Below are positions 9,532-18,999 of a DNA stretch of 33,615 nucleotides, in pieces. The position numbers were made by a program, and so were the translations under genes. Source of the stretch: Burkholderiales bacterium (lineage in GTDB: Bacteria > Pseudomonadota > Gammaproteobacteria > Burkholderiales > SG8-41); assembly GCA_022843705.1 (NCBI GenBank), contig JALHND010000020.1:1-33615 (forward strand). Direction: 5' to 3'. The stretch's first letter is position 1. Each line of letters starts with the position of its first letter. The notes below the pieces were generated by a model. The model was given only the letters and a program-made list of their open reading frames with translations, had not been told where the DNA came from and did no database searches.

Positions 9532-10791
9532 ATGCACCTATCCGATCTGAAAAATCTGCACGTCGGCGAACTCGTCGACATGGCCGTCAAGAATGAAATC
9601 GACGGCGCCAACCGGCTGCGCAAGCAGGAACTGATTTTCGCGCTGCTCAAGAACCAGGCGAAAAAAGGGGAATCGATCTACGGCGGCGGCACGCTGGAAG
9701 TGCTGCCTGACGGTTTCGGCTTTCTGCGCTCTCCCGACACTTCGTACTTGGCGGGCACCGACGACATCTATGTTTCACCCTCCCAGATCCGCCGCTTCAA
9801 TCTCCACACCGGCGACACCATCGAAGGCGAAATCCGCACGCCGAAGGAAGGCGAACGCTACTTCGCGCTGGTCAAGGTCGACAAGGTCAATGACGACTCG
9901 CCCGAGAACTCGAAGCACAAGATCCTGTTCGAGAACCTGACGCCGTACCATCCGACCGAACACCTCAAGCTTGAACGCGACATCAAGGCCGAGGAAAATT
10001 TTACCGGCCGCATCATCGACATCATCGCCCCCATCGGCAAGGGTCAGCGCGGCCTGATCGTGTCGCCGCCCAAGGCCGGCAAGACCGTGCTGATGCAGCA
10101 CATTGCCCATGCCATCACCGCAAACCATCCCGAAGTCGTGCTGATCGTGCTGCTGATCGACGAACGGCCGGAGGAGGTGACCGAGATGCAGCGTTCGGTC
10201 AAGGGCGAAGTGCTGTCCTCGACTTTCGACGAGCCGGCCAGCCGGCATGTGCAGGTTGCCGAAATGGTGATCGAGAAGGCCAAACGCCTGGTTGAACACA
10301 AGAAGGACGTGGTGATCCTGCTCGACTCGATCACCCGCCTCGCCCGCGCCTACAACACCGTCGTGCCGGCATCCGGCAAGGTGCTGACCGGCGGCGTCGA
10401 TGCCAACGCGCTGCAGCGCCCGAAGCGTTTCTTCGGCGCCGCGCGCAATGTCGAGGAGGGCGGCAGCCTGACCATCCTCGCCACCGCGCTGATCGACACC
10501 GGATCACGCATGGATGACGTGATCTACGAGGAATTCAAGGGCACCGGCAACATGGAAATCCATCTTGACCGCCGGATGTACGAAAAGCGCATTTTCCCGG
10601 CGATCAACGTCAACCGCTCCGGCACCCGCCGCGAGGAACTGCTGGTGCCGAAGGACGTACTGCAGAAAATCTGGGTGCTGCGCAAACTGCTGTACCCGAT
10701 GGACGAACTCGAAGCCACCGAGTTCCTGCTCGACAAGGTGCGCGCCACCAAGAGCAACGCGGACTTCTTCGACTCGATGCGTCGCGGCTGA
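9532..10791 (+). CDS. rho: Transcription termination factor Rho
   Basis: [18 protein letters not shown]...[21 protein letters not shown]...[13 protein letters not shown]...[22 protein letters not shown]. Confidence 0.98.
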   Translation: MHLSDLKNLHVGELVDMAVKNEIDGANRLRKQELIFALLKNQAKKGESIYGGGTLEVLPDGFGFLRSPDTSYLAGTDDIYVSPSQIRRFNLHTGDTIEGEIRTPKEGERYFALVKVDKVNDDSPENSKHKILFENLTPYHPTEHLKLERDIKAEENFTGRIIDIIAPIGKGQRGLIVSPPKAGKTVLMQHIAHAITANHPEVVLIVLLIDERPEEVTEMQRSVKGEVLSSTFDEPASRHVQVAEMVIEKAKRLVEHKKDVVILLDSITRLARAYNTVVPASGKVLTGGVDANALQRPKRFFGAARNVEEGGSLTILATALIDTGSRMDDVIYEEFKGTGNMEIHLDRRMYEKRIFPAINVNRSGTRREELLVPKDVLQKIWVLRKLLYPMDELEATEFLLDKVRATKSNADFFDSMRRG

Positions 10792-10974
10792 CGCCGGCCA
10801 TTCCGCCCTGCCCGTTCCATCAAGACCGGCCACAGGCGGCACAACAGCCCCCGGGACAAGCCAGAACGGAATTTTGTAGCCTTGCCGGCTGTTAGCATGG
10901 CCTGACAACCGTACACCGGCCGCAGGACGCCCCCCCTCGGGGCTGCCGACGGCCCGGCCAGGAAGGAGCCCGAA

Positions 10975-11400
10975 ATGACCCGATACCTTCTGCCAGCGCT
11001 CTTGCTGCTCGCCGGATGTGCACAACTGCCGCCACCACCGGGGGACGCCGAAGCCAAGCGTTTTGACGCCGTTGCCGACAGGGCAGTCATCTATGTCGTC
11101 CGGCACCCCCTGGACCGCCGTTTTGTCGCCCCGATACAGCTGAACGAACAGATGCTGGGATCCACCTACGCCGGCACCTACATGCGCCTGGTGGTGCCCG
11201 GCGGCAGATACCTGATCAGCGGCTACGCGGTGGACATCGGACAGATCCGCCTGGACACGACTCCGGGACAAATCTACTTCGTCAGCCAGAGCACCTGGGG
11301 GTTTGATTCACTGCAAGGCTCCATCTTCCAGCGGGTCGACGCCGCAACCGGACAATCGATGGTACTCAGCGGGACCTTGACCAGCGAATACGTCCGCTGA
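10975..11400 (+). CDS. Putative lipoprotein, DUF2846-like
   Basis: Lipobox LLLLAGCAQ; AVIYVVRHP...GTYMRLVVPGGRYLI pattern; GGAAGGAG SD upstream. Confidence 0.7.
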   Translation: MTRYLLPALLLLAGCAQLPPPPGDAEAKRFDAVADRAVIYVVRHPLDRRFVAPIQLNEQMLGSTYAGTYMRLVVPGGRYLISGYAVDIGQIRLDTTPGQIYFVSQSTWGFDSLQGSIFQRVDAATGQSMVLSGTLTSEYVR

Positions 11401-11410
11401 GTTGCAGCTC

Positions 11411-11439
11411 TTGCCCTTGGCAGTCGAATCAACGATAAT
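11411..11439 (+). promoter_or_regulatory. Putative sigma70 promoter for rpmE
   Basis: TTGCCC-N17-GATAAT upstream of the ATG at 11485. Confidence 0.55.
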
Positions 11440-11484
11440 TACGGGTTTCCCGCTTCGTTCGGGCACTCAGTTCAGGATATCGCG

Positions 11485-11718
11485 ATGAAAGCCGATGCAC
11501 ACCCGGAATACCGTGAAATTTCAATCACTTGCAGCTGCGGCAACAAGTGGCAGACGCGCTCGACCATGGGCAAGGATCTGAGCGTCGAGGTCTGCTCGGA
11601 ATGCCATCCGTTCTACACCGGCAAACAGAAGACGCTGGATACCGCCGGTCGCATCGAGAAATTCAACCAGAAATACGGCAAAAAGACGCCGGCCAGCCCC
11701 AAGGCCCCCGCAGCCTGA
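11485..11718 (+). CDS. rpmE: 50S ribosomal protein L31 (Zn-binding C+ type)
   Basis: [49 protein letters not shown]. Confidence 0.96.
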   Translation: MKADAHPEYREISITCSCGNKWQTRSTMGKDLSVEVCSECHPFYTGKQKTLDTAGRIEKFNQKYGKKTPASPKAPAA

Positions 11719-11738
11719 TGTCGTTGATATGATTCAAA

Positions 11739-11770
11739 CAAGGGCAGCCTCGCGGCTGCCCTTGTTTTTT
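11739..11770 (+). terminator. Rho-independent terminator of rpmE
   Basis: CAAGGGCAGCC-TCGC-GGCTGCCCTTG followed by TTTTTTG. Confidence 0.9.
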
Positions 11771-11822
11771 GTAATGCGGTTTTGCAGACTGCATCCCCCA
11801 GAATAAAAAATCAGGAGCCTCC

Positions 11823-12881
11823 ATGAAATCGTTTCGCATCGCCGTGATCCCGGGAGACGGCATCGGCAAGGAAGTCATGCCCGAAGGCCTGCGTGTGCTC
11901 GAAGCCGTGGGACGCAAATTCGATATCCGGTTCAAGTTCGATGAGCTCGACTGGAGCTGTGATTACCACGCCAAACACGGCCGCATGATGCCGGAGGACG
12001 GCCTCCAGCAGCTGGAAAAACACGACGCGGTGTATTTCGGGGCGGTCGGCTGGCCGGCCATGCTGCCCGACCATGTGTCGCTGTGGGGGCTGCTGATCCC
12101 CTTCCGCCGCGGCTACGACCAGTACGTCAACCTGCGCCCGGTACGCCTGATGCCCGGCATGAAATGCCCGCTGGCTGACCGCAAGCCCGGCGACATCGAC
12201 TTCTGGGTCGTCCGCGAAAACAGCGAAGGTGAATACTCCTCGGTGGGCGGACGCATGTTCGGCGGCACCGACCGCGAGTTTGTCACTCAACAGGCCATCT
12301 TCTCGCGCCAGGGCGTCGATCGCATCCTCAAGTTCGCCTACGAACTCGCGAAAAAACGCCCGAAGAAACACCTGACCTCGGCGACCAAGTCCAACGGCAT
12401 CTCGATCTCGATGCCCTACTGGGACGAACGCGTGAAGGAAATGGCAGCAAAGTACCCGGACGTGAAGACCGACCAGTACCACATCGACATCCTGACCGCG
12501 CATTTCGTGATGCACCCGGACTGGTTCGACGTCGTGGTCGCCTCCAACCTCTTCGGCGACATCCTCTCCGACCTCGGACCTGCGGCGACCGGTACCATCG
12601 GCATTGCCCCCTCGGCCAACATGAACCCGGAAAAGAAATTCCCCTCGCTGTTCGAGCCGGTGCACGGCTCGGCACCCGACATCTACGGCAAAAAAATTGC
12701 CAATCCGGTCGGCATGATCTGGGCAGGCGCGATGATGCTCGACCATCTGGGATGCGAGGAAGCCGGCGCCGCCGTGGTCAAGGCCATCGAGACCGCGCTG
12801 CTTGAAGGTCCGAAAACTCCGGATCTCGGCGGCAAGGCGACAACCGCCGACCTAGGCAAGGCCGTCGCAGACGCGATCTAG
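11823..12881 (+). CDS. Tartrate dehydrogenase / D-malate / isopropylmalate-type dehydrogenase
   Basis: IAVIPGDGIGKEVMPEGLRVLE...VVRENSEGEYSSVGG...SNLFGDILSDLGPAATGTIGIAPSANMNP; AGGAGCCTCC SD. Confidence 0.88.
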   Translation: MKSFRIAVIPGDGIGKEVMPEGLRVLEAVGRKFDIRFKFDELDWSCDYHAKHGRMMPEDGLQQLEKHDAVYFGAVGWPAMLPDHVSLWGLLIPFRRGYDQYVNLRPVRLMPGMKCPLADRKPGDIDFWVVRENSEGEYSSVGGRMFGGTDREFVTQQAIFSRQGVDRILKFAYELAKKRPKKHLTSATKSNGISISMPYWDERVKEMAAKYPDVKTDQYHIDILTAHFVMHPDWFDVVVASNLFGDILSDLGPAATGTIGIAPSANMNPEKKFPSLFEPVHGSAPDIYGKKIANPVGMIWAGAMMLDHLGCEEAGAAVVKAIETALLEGPKTPDLGGKATTADLGKAVADAI

Positions 12882-12887
12882 TCCGGT

Positions 12888-14489
12888 TCAGTACGCGGCC
12901 ACCGCGCCATTGCTGCGCGGGTCGGCACCGCCCTCAAGAATGCCGTCGGCGCGCCGGATGATCATACCGGCATGGCCGACGGTTTCGTCGTACGCACCGA
13001 TGATCTCGACATCGTGTCCGCGCTGGGCAAGTTCACGCACCACGGCGGCATCAAAACGCGACTCCAGCTTAAGTGTCTCGCTGGCTTGACCCCAGGTGCG
13101 GCCCAGCAGCCAGCGCGGAGCGCTGACCGCGGCCTGCACCGGCATGCCATGTTCGATCGCCCGCGTGAACAACGCACACTGCGTCTGCGGCTGGCCATCG
13201 CCGCCCATGGTGCCGTATACGACCGTGCGCCCGTCATTCAGCCGCGCCAGTGCCGGATTGAGTGTGTGGAAAGGCTTGCGCCCCGGTTCCAGCGCATTGA
13301 GCGCGGCACCATCCAGCGAAAAACTGCAGCCGCGGTTCTGCCAGTTGACACCGCTGCCCGGCAGCACAATGCCGGAACCGAACTCGTGGTAGATGCTCTG
13401 GATGAAGGACACCGCGCGGCCTGCGCCATCGATCACGCCCATCCATACCGTGTCGCCGGCCTGCGTGCGGCCGCCCCACGGCGCGGCATGTCGGCGGTCG
13501 ACCTGCAGTGCAAGAAGGCGCACATGCTCCGGCGTCAACAGGGTTTGTGCCGGCGCTTTCATGTAGCGCGGATCGGTCAGCTGCGCGTCGCGCACGCGGA
13601 ACGCCATCTTCGTCGCTTCCACACAAAGGTGCACGTAATCCGCACTGCCTTGCGGCACGCTGCGGATATCAAGCGCGTCTAGGATGCCGAGGATCAGCAG
13701 CGAAACCACCCCCTGCGTCGGCGGCGTCATGTTGTACAGGGTGCCTGCGCTGTGGGCCAGTTGCAGCGGATCGACCAGTTGCGCCCGGTGCACCGCAAGG
13801 TCACGCGCGGTCAGCGGGCTGTCGACCCGCGCCAGGTCCCCGGCCATGGATTGCGCGAGTTCACCGTGATAGAAATCGCCGGTGCCGGCCACTGCGATAC
13901 GCTCGAGTGTGTCTGCCAACCGGGTCTGGAAAAACCGGCTGCCTGCCGGTGGCACGTCCCCGGCATCAAGAAAGGTCTCGGCAAAACCAGGTTGCGCACC
14001 AAGTTCGCCCAGCTTCGCCGCCGTCAGCGCAGACTGGCTGGCCGTGACGGGAATGCCGTCGCGGGCATAGGTGACGGCATCGGCGAGCAACCGTGTCAGC
14101 GGCAGGCGGCCGCCCAGCGCCTGCCGGGAAAGGCGGTGCGCGGCACCCCAGCCGGAAACCGTGCCGGCAACGGTATTTGCGGCAACACCGCCGCGCGGCG
14201 GTATGGTCCGTGTCAGACCGCGCTCGGCATACCAGGCCCGTGACGCCCGCTGCGCGGCGGCACCGCAGGCATCAATCGCCCCAGGCGCCTCCCCGGGCAC
14301 GTGCAGCAGCCAGAAGCTGTCGCCGCCAATCGAGTTCATGTGCGGATACACCACCGCGATGGTTGCCGCGGCAGCGATCATCGCCTCGATGGCGTTGCCA
14401 CCTTCACGCAGCACGGCGAGCGCGGACTGCGCAGCCGCTGCGTGGGGCGCAACGGCCATGCCGCGTGTGGCGCATGTCGAGTGGATCAT
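12888..14489 (-). CDS. Gamma-glutamyltransferase (Ntn-hydrolase) family protein, no evident signal peptide
   Basis: MAVAPHAAAAQSALAVLREGGNAIEAMIAAAATIAVVYPHMNSIGGD...GDTVWMGVIDGAGRAVSFIQSIYHEFGSG. Confidence 0.87.
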   Translation of the reverse strand: MIHSTCATRGMAVAPHAAAAQSALAVLREGGNAIEAMIAAAATIAVVYPHMNSIGGDSFWLLHVPGEAPGAIDACGAAAQRASRAWYAERGLTRTIPPRGGVAANTVAGTVSGWGAAHRLSRQALGGRLPLTRLLADAVTYARDGIPVTASQSALTAAKLGELGAQPGFAETFLDAGDVPPAGSRFFQTRLADTLERIAVAGTGDFYHGELAQSMAGDLARVDSPLTARDLAVHRAQLVDPLQLAHSAGTLYNMTPPTQGVVSLLILGILDALDIRSVPQGSADYVHLCVEATKMAFRVRDAQLTDPRYMKAPAQTLLTPEHVRLLALQVDRRHAAPWGGRTQAGDTVWMGVIDGAGRAVSFIQSIYHEFGSGIVLPGSGVNWQNRGCSFSLDGAALNALEPGRKPFHTLNPALARLNDGRTVVYGTMGGDGQPQTQCALFTRAIEHGMPVQAAVSAPRWLLGRTWGQASETLKLESRFDAAVVRELAQRGHDVEIIGAYDETVGHAGMIIRRADGILEGGADPRSNGAVAAY

Positions 14490-14522
14490 TCTCCGGTCCC
14501 CCGCGCTCGCGCCGTCAAGCCG

Positions 14523-15848
14523 CTACCAGCCGATGACCTTCGGCAGCCACAGCGCCAGCTGCGGAAACAGGAATACCAGCAGCACCGCCAGCAACTGCAT
14601 GGCCACGAAGGGAATGACACCCATGTACATATGGCGCGTCGTCACTTCAGGCGGCGCAACACCACGCAGGAAAAACAGCGCCCATCCGAAAGGCGGCGTC
14701 AGGAAGGAGGTCTGCATGGTGATGCAGATCAGCATGCCCAGCCAGACCAGGTCCACGCCCTGTTGCGCGAATATCGGCAAAAACAGCGGCACCGCGATGT
14801 AGCTGATCTCGATCCATTCAATGAAGAAGCCAAGCACAAAAATCAGCAGTATCAGGAACAGGATGTCAGCATTGACGCCGCCCGGCAGGAACTCGAACAG
14901 GTCGTTGATCAGGTCCTCGCCATGAAGTCCGCGGAACGAGAGCGCAAAAACCTGGGCGCAGATCAGGATGAACATCATCATCGCGGTGATCTTGGCCGTC
15001 GACTGGCAGGTTTCGCGCAGCACGTTGAAGGAAAAACGGCCGGCAAAAGCCGTCACCAGAATGGCGCCCAACGCGCCCATCGATGCCGCCTCGGTGGGGG
15101 CTGCAACACCGCCGATGATCGAGCCCAGCACCGCCATCACCAGCAGCACCGGCGGCACCACCACCTTGAAGAATCTCGTCCACAGATCGCGCCGCGAAAC
15201 CGCATCACGCTCCTCCACCGGTAACGGCGGCACCAGTTCGGGCTTCACCATGCCGATCACGATGATGTACGTGCAATAGATCGCAGCCAGCAGCATGCCG
15301 GGCACGACGGCCGCCGCAAACAGCGTGCCCACCGACAGCTGGAGGATGTCGGCCAGCAGGATCAGGATCAGGCTCGGTGGAATGATCTGCCCCAGGGTGC
15401 CGGATGCGCAGATGGCGCCGCAGGCGATTCCCGGATGGTAACCACGCTTGAGCAGCGTCGGCAGCGTCAGCAGGCCCAGCGTGATTACGGTCGCACCGAC
15501 GATTCCGGTGGTCGCGCCCATCAGCACGCCGACGGCAATGATGCCGATGGCCATGCCGCCGCGCAGGCCGCCGGCAAGATGCCCGACCACGTCCAGCAGG
15601 TCATCGGCCAGACGGGACTTCTCCAGCATCACGCCCATGAACACGAACAGCGGAATCGCCAGCCACTGGTAATTGGCAACGACACCGTAGATGCGCGCCG
15701 GCAACAGGTTGAACAGATCGAAACCGAAACCGAGCGCACCGAACACGAAACCGGTCGTAGCCAGCGTCAGCGCCACCGGCACGCCCAGCATCAGCAGGCC
15801 GAAAAAACCGGCCAGCATCAGCAGCACGAGAACTTCGCTGCCGCTCAT
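14523..15848 (-). CDS. dctM: TRAP transporter large permease (DctM)
   Basis: VALTLATTGFVFG...ATTGIVGATVITLGLLTLPTLLKRGYHPGIACGAICASGTLGQIIPPSLILI; ATG overlaps dctQ stop (ATGA). Confidence 0.9.
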   Translation of the reverse strand: MSGSEVLVLLMLAGFFGLLMLGVPVALTLATTGFVFGALGFGFDLFNLLPARIYGVVANYQWLAIPLFVFMGVMLEKSRLADDLLDVVGHLAGGLRGGMAIGIIAVGVLMGATTGIVGATVITLGLLTLPTLLKRGYHPGIACGAICASGTLGQIIPPSLILILLADILQLSVGTLFAAAVVPGMLLAAIYCTYIIVIGMVKPELVPPLPVEERDAVSRRDLWTRFFKVVVPPVLLVMAVLGSIIGGVAAPTEAASMGALGAILVTAFAGRFSFNVLRETCQSTAKITAMMMFILICAQVFALSFRGLHGEDLINDLFEFLPGGVNADILFLILLIFVLGFFIEWIEISYIAVPLFLPIFAQQGVDLVWLGMLICITMQTSFLTPPFGWALFFLRGVAPPEVTTRHMYMGVIPFVAMQLLAVLLVFLFPQLALWLPKVIGW

Positions 15849-16351
15849 TGGCGGAGGGCCTTGAGTTTTTCGACCGCGCCCAGCGCAAGTGCGAAGGATT
15901 GCAGGATCAGGAACAGGAATCCCAGTGGAATCAATGCCTTGAGGGCCCACCGGTAAGGCAGGCCACCGGGATCCGAGGACTGCTCTCCGACGACCCAGGA
16001 CTGCTGCACGTATTTAACCGACAGCGCGATGATGACCAGGGAGATCGCCATCGACAGCACCGCAGACAGCAAGTCCACGTAAAGCTTCTTGCGCGGCGAG
16101 AAGTTCGCATACAGCACATCCACCCGTACGTGCTCGCCGTGCAACAGCGCGTAACTCATGCCGAACAGGATCAGCGGCGCAAGCAGGTGCCACTCCAGCT
16201 CCTGGGCCCACACCGATCCGTAGCTGAACAGATAACGCAGCAGCACGTTGGTCGCCATCAGCACGACAATCACCAGCACGAGCCACGAGGTGGCCCGGCC
16301 GGTGAGGTCGGTGAAACGCTCGATGCGCGCGCGCAATCCGGAGCCGGACAT
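15845..16351 (-). CDS. dctQ: TRAP transporter small permease (DctQ)
   Basis: Four-TM small protein, VLRYLFSYGSVWAQELEWHLLAPLILFGMSYALLHGEHVRVDVLY, between dctP and dctM. Confidence 0.88.
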   Translation of the reverse strand: MSGSGLRARIERFTDLTGRATSWLVLVIVVLMATNVLLRYLFSYGSVWAQELEWHLLAPLILFGMSYALLHGEHVRVDVLYANFSPRKKLYVDLLSAVLSMAISLVIIALSVKYVQQSWVVGEQSSDPGGLPYRWALKALIPLGFLFLILQSFALALGAVEKLKALRQ

Positions 16352-16354
16352 GGA

Positions 16355-17452
16355 TCAGCCGCGGATCTTGTTGTGGTAGACAGTCTCGCTGTAACCCGCC
16401 CAGGCGTCGTACTTGGCCTTGTACGCCATGTACGAGTTGTGCACTTTCTTCACCAGCGGATCCTTGGCCACGGCCTCGGCCAGCACCTTGTTCGTCGTGT
16501 CGCGCAGGGCCTTGACCACCGGATCCGGCAGCGAGCGGGCAATGACCTTCTGGTTCTTGACCAGGTCTTCCATGGCCTCGGCATTGGTCCGCTGGCACCA
16601 GGCTTCGCTGATCACGTTGCAGGCTGCAGCCGCGTTTTCAACGACAGCCTGCAGATCCTTCGGCAGCTTTTCCCAGGCGGCCTTGTTGATCAGCAGTTCG
16701 GACACCGTCGCCGTCTCGTGCCAGCCGGTGGTGTAGTAGTAACGCGCGGCCTTCTGCAATCCGAGGCGGCGATCCTGGTACGGACCGACAAACTCGGCGG
16801 CATCGATCACCCCGCGCTCCAGCGCCGGGAAGATTTCGCCGCCCGGCAGCAGTTTGACGTCAACGCCCAGCGCCGCGTAGACCTTGCCGGCCAGACCGGG
16901 GATGCGCATCTTCAGCCCCTTGAAATCGGCCACCGACTTGATTTCCTTCTTGAACCAGCCGGTCATCTGCACCCCGGTGTTGCCGCAGGGCATCGCCACC
17001 ATGCCGAAAGGCGCGTATACCTCGTTCCACAGCTGCTGTCCGCCGCCATCGTAGAGCCAGCCGTTCATGCCCTGGAAATTCAGGCCGAAAGGCACTGCAG
17101 TGAAATACTGCGCGGCGAAAGTCTTGCCGGTCCAGAAATAGCTGTTGGCATGGTTCATCTCCACCGTGCCGGCACGCACCGCATCAAATCCCTCAAGCGC
17201 GGGGATCAGTTCGCCCGCGCCGAATACCTGGATTTTCAGCCGTCCGCCGGACATCGCGTCGATGCGCCGGGCGAGGTCGACTGCGCTGCCGGGACCGTCC
17301 ATGTAGAACGGTGCGCCCTTGGGATAGGCGCTGGTCATTTTCCAGGTGAAGGTCTGTGACGACTGGGCCCGGGCGATCATCGGAAAACCGGTGATCGCGG
17401 CACCGGTGGCGGCAGCTCCGCCGGCGAGGAATTTCCTGCGGTTGTTTTTCAT
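16355..17452 (-). CDS. dctP: TRAP transporter substrate-binding protein, TakP (2-oxoacid)-like, Tat signal
   Basis: MKNNRRKFLAGGAAATGAA Tat-like signal; FTWKMTSAYPKG...FGAGELIPALEGFDAVRAGTVEM...GNTGVQMTGWFKKEI...GLKMRIPGLAGKV...ERGVIDAAEFVGPYQDRRLGL...YYYTTGWHE resembles TakP. Confidence 0.88.
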   Translation of the reverse strand: MKNNRRKFLAGGAAATGAAITGFPMIARAQSSQTFTWKMTSAYPKGAPFYMDGPGSAVDLARRIDAMSGGRLKIQVFGAGELIPALEGFDAVRAGTVEMNHANSYFWTGKTFAAQYFTAVPFGLNFQGMNGWLYDGGGQQLWNEVYAPFGMVAMPCGNTGVQMTGWFKKEIKSVADFKGLKMRIPGLAGKVYAALGVDVKLLPGGEIFPALERGVIDAAEFVGPYQDRRLGLQKAARYYYTTGWHETATVSELLINKAAWEKLPKDLQAVVENAAAACNVISEAWCQRTNAEAMEDLVKNQKVIARSLPDPVVKALRDTTNKVLAEAVAKDPLVKKVHNSYMAYKAKYDAWAGYSETVYHNKIRG

Positions 17453-17463
17453 GAACATGCTCC

Positions 17464-17516
17464 TGTGAAAAAAATGAAACGGGATGAGGCGGCGCGGACA
17501 ACGGCCGCTCATCCCG
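17464..17516 (-). terminator. Hairpin plus T-tract between cynS and dctP (intrinsic terminator / attenuator candidate)
   Basis: Minus strand CGGGATGAG...CTCATCCCG outer 9-bp stem with 4-bp inner stem (one bulge), followed by TTTCATTTTTTTCAC. Confidence 0.65.
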
Positions 17517-17541
17517 AAAAACCGGACCGGTGCCGGTGCTC

Positions 17542-18042
17542 TCAGTAGGTTTTGTACGACAGGTACTTGCCGCTCATCACGATCTTCACGCGGTCGCCGT
17601 TGGGGTCGGGCTCGCGCTTGAGGTCCATCCTGAAGTCGATCGCGCTCATGATGCCGTCGCCGAATTCCTCATGGATCAGTTCCTTGAACGTGGTGCCGTA
17701 GACATTGACCAGCTCGTAGAAGCGGTAGATCAGCGGATCGGTGGGCACCGCCGTCGGCAGTGAACCCTTGTACGGCACCTGCTGCAGCAACAGCACCGCG
17801 TACGGCGGCAGTCCGAGCAGCTTGCCGGCAGCCTCGGCCTGCGCCTTGGTCATCTGCATCTGGCCGAGCAGAGCGGCAGTTGTCCACTCCTTGCTGGCGC
17901 CGACGGCCTTGGCAATCTTCGCCCAGGACAGGCCTTTCTTCAGCCTCGACTCGACCACCATCTCGGTGACATCGGTGCGTTTCATCGGCCGGCTCATGCT
18001 GGCGGCAGCCAGCAGTGCCTCGGGTGCATCATTCTTCTTCAC
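17542..18042 (-). CDS. cynS: Cyanate hydratase (cyanase), GTG start
   Basis: AALLGQMQ...PPYAVLLLQQVPYKGSLPTAVPTDPLIYRFYELVNVYGTTFKELIHEEFGDGIMSAIDFRMDLKR; catalytic Arg/Glu/Ser context (YRFYE...SAI) conserved; AAGGAG-AATCCC-GTG. Confidence 0.95.
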   Translation of the reverse strand: MKKNDAPEALLAAASMSRPMKRTDVTEMVVESRLKKGLSWAKIAKAVGASKEWTTAALLGQMQMTKAQAEAAGKLLGLPPYAVLLLQQVPYKGSLPTAVPTDPLIYRFYELVNVYGTTFKELIHEEFGDGIMSAIDFRMDLKREPDPNGDRVKIVMSGKYLSYKTY

Positions 18043-18090
18043 GGGATTCTCCTTTTAGTCTGATTCGGGTTGAACATGCGGTGCGGCAGC

Positions 18091-18990
18091 CTATTTCACG
18101 GCCACCAATGGTTTGCCTGCCGGCGACGCGGCGGCCTCGGCCGGATCCAGGCCCGGCGTCACCAGCGGCGGATGCCTCGGGTCGTGGTTTACGGCATCTC
18201 CGGCAAAGGCCTTCGAGCGGTCCACCAGGAAGTCGATCAGGTGGTTGCGGATGCGGTAGTAATGAGGATGCTTGTGCAGGTCATGGCGCGTGCGGCTGCG
18301 CGGCATCGTGTTGACCACGATCTCGGCAATCTTGGCGTACGGGCCATTGGTCATCAGCACGATCTTGTCCGCCAGCAGGATGGCCTCGTCGACATCATGG
18401 GTGATCATGAACACGGTCTGCCGGGTTTCGGCGCAGATGCGCAGCACCTCCTCCTGCAGCACGCCGCGGGTCAGGGCGTCGAGGGCCGAAAACGGCTCGT
18501 CCATCAGCAGCATCTTGGGCTGGATCGACAGCGCACGCGCAATGCCGACACGCTGCTTCATGCCGCCCGACAATTCCGCAGGGCGCTTCTTTTCCGACCC
18601 CGTCAGGTTGACCAGGTCGATGTACTGCTGGCAGTGCGCGCGGACCTTGTCCTTGTCCCATTCGGGCCAGCGCGAGGATACGGCGAAGGCGATGTTGCCC
18701 ATCACCGTCAGCCAGGGCATCAGCGCATGGCTCTGGAAAATCACCGCGCGGTCGAGGCTGGGGCCATTGACCTCGCGCCCGCCGACGAACACGTAACCGG
18801 AAGAGGTCTGGTCCAGCCCGGAGAGCACATTGAGGATCGTGGTTTTGCCGCAGCCGGAATGGCCGATCAGGCAGACAAATTCACCGGGATCGACGGAAAA
18901 ATGCAGGTTCTCGAACACCGTGGTTTCGGTGCCGTCACGGCCGGTGAATTTTTTGCTGATGCCTTCGATGCGGATCAGGGGCTCGGTCAT
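18091..18990 (-). CDS. cynD: Nitrate/cyanate-type ABC transporter ATP-binding protein
   Basis: IGHSGCGKTTILNVLSGLD Walker A, LSGGMKQRVGIARALSIQPKMLLMDEPFSALD signature/Walker B; located next to cynS. Confidence 0.85.
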   Translation of the reverse strand: MTEPLIRIEGISKKFTGRDGTETTVFENLHFSVDPGEFVCLIGHSGCGKTTILNVLSGLDQTSSGYVFVGGREVNGPSLDRAVIFQSHALMPWLTVMGNIAFAVSSRWPEWDKDKVRAHCQQYIDLVNLTGSEKKRPAELSGGMKQRVGIARALSIQPKMLLMDEPFSALDALTRGVLQEEVLRICAETRQTVFMITHDVDEAILLADKIVLMTNGPYAKIAEIVVNTMPRSRTRHDLHKHPHYYRIRNHLIDFLVDRSKAFAGDAVNHDPRHPPLVTPGLDPAEAAASPAGKPLVAVK

Positions 18991-18999
18991 GTTCACTCC

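Noticed and set aside
10504-11271. 255-aa minus-strand ORF spanning the rho 3' end and the lipoprotein
   Set aside because: Antisense to rho, low-complexity shadow translation; the plus-strand lipoprotein has an SD and lipobox.
12882-12887. 6-bp gap between convergent dehydrogenase and GGT genes as a possible bidirectional terminator
   Set aside because: No hairpin or T-tract found around the junction; only the tight convergent packing is supported.
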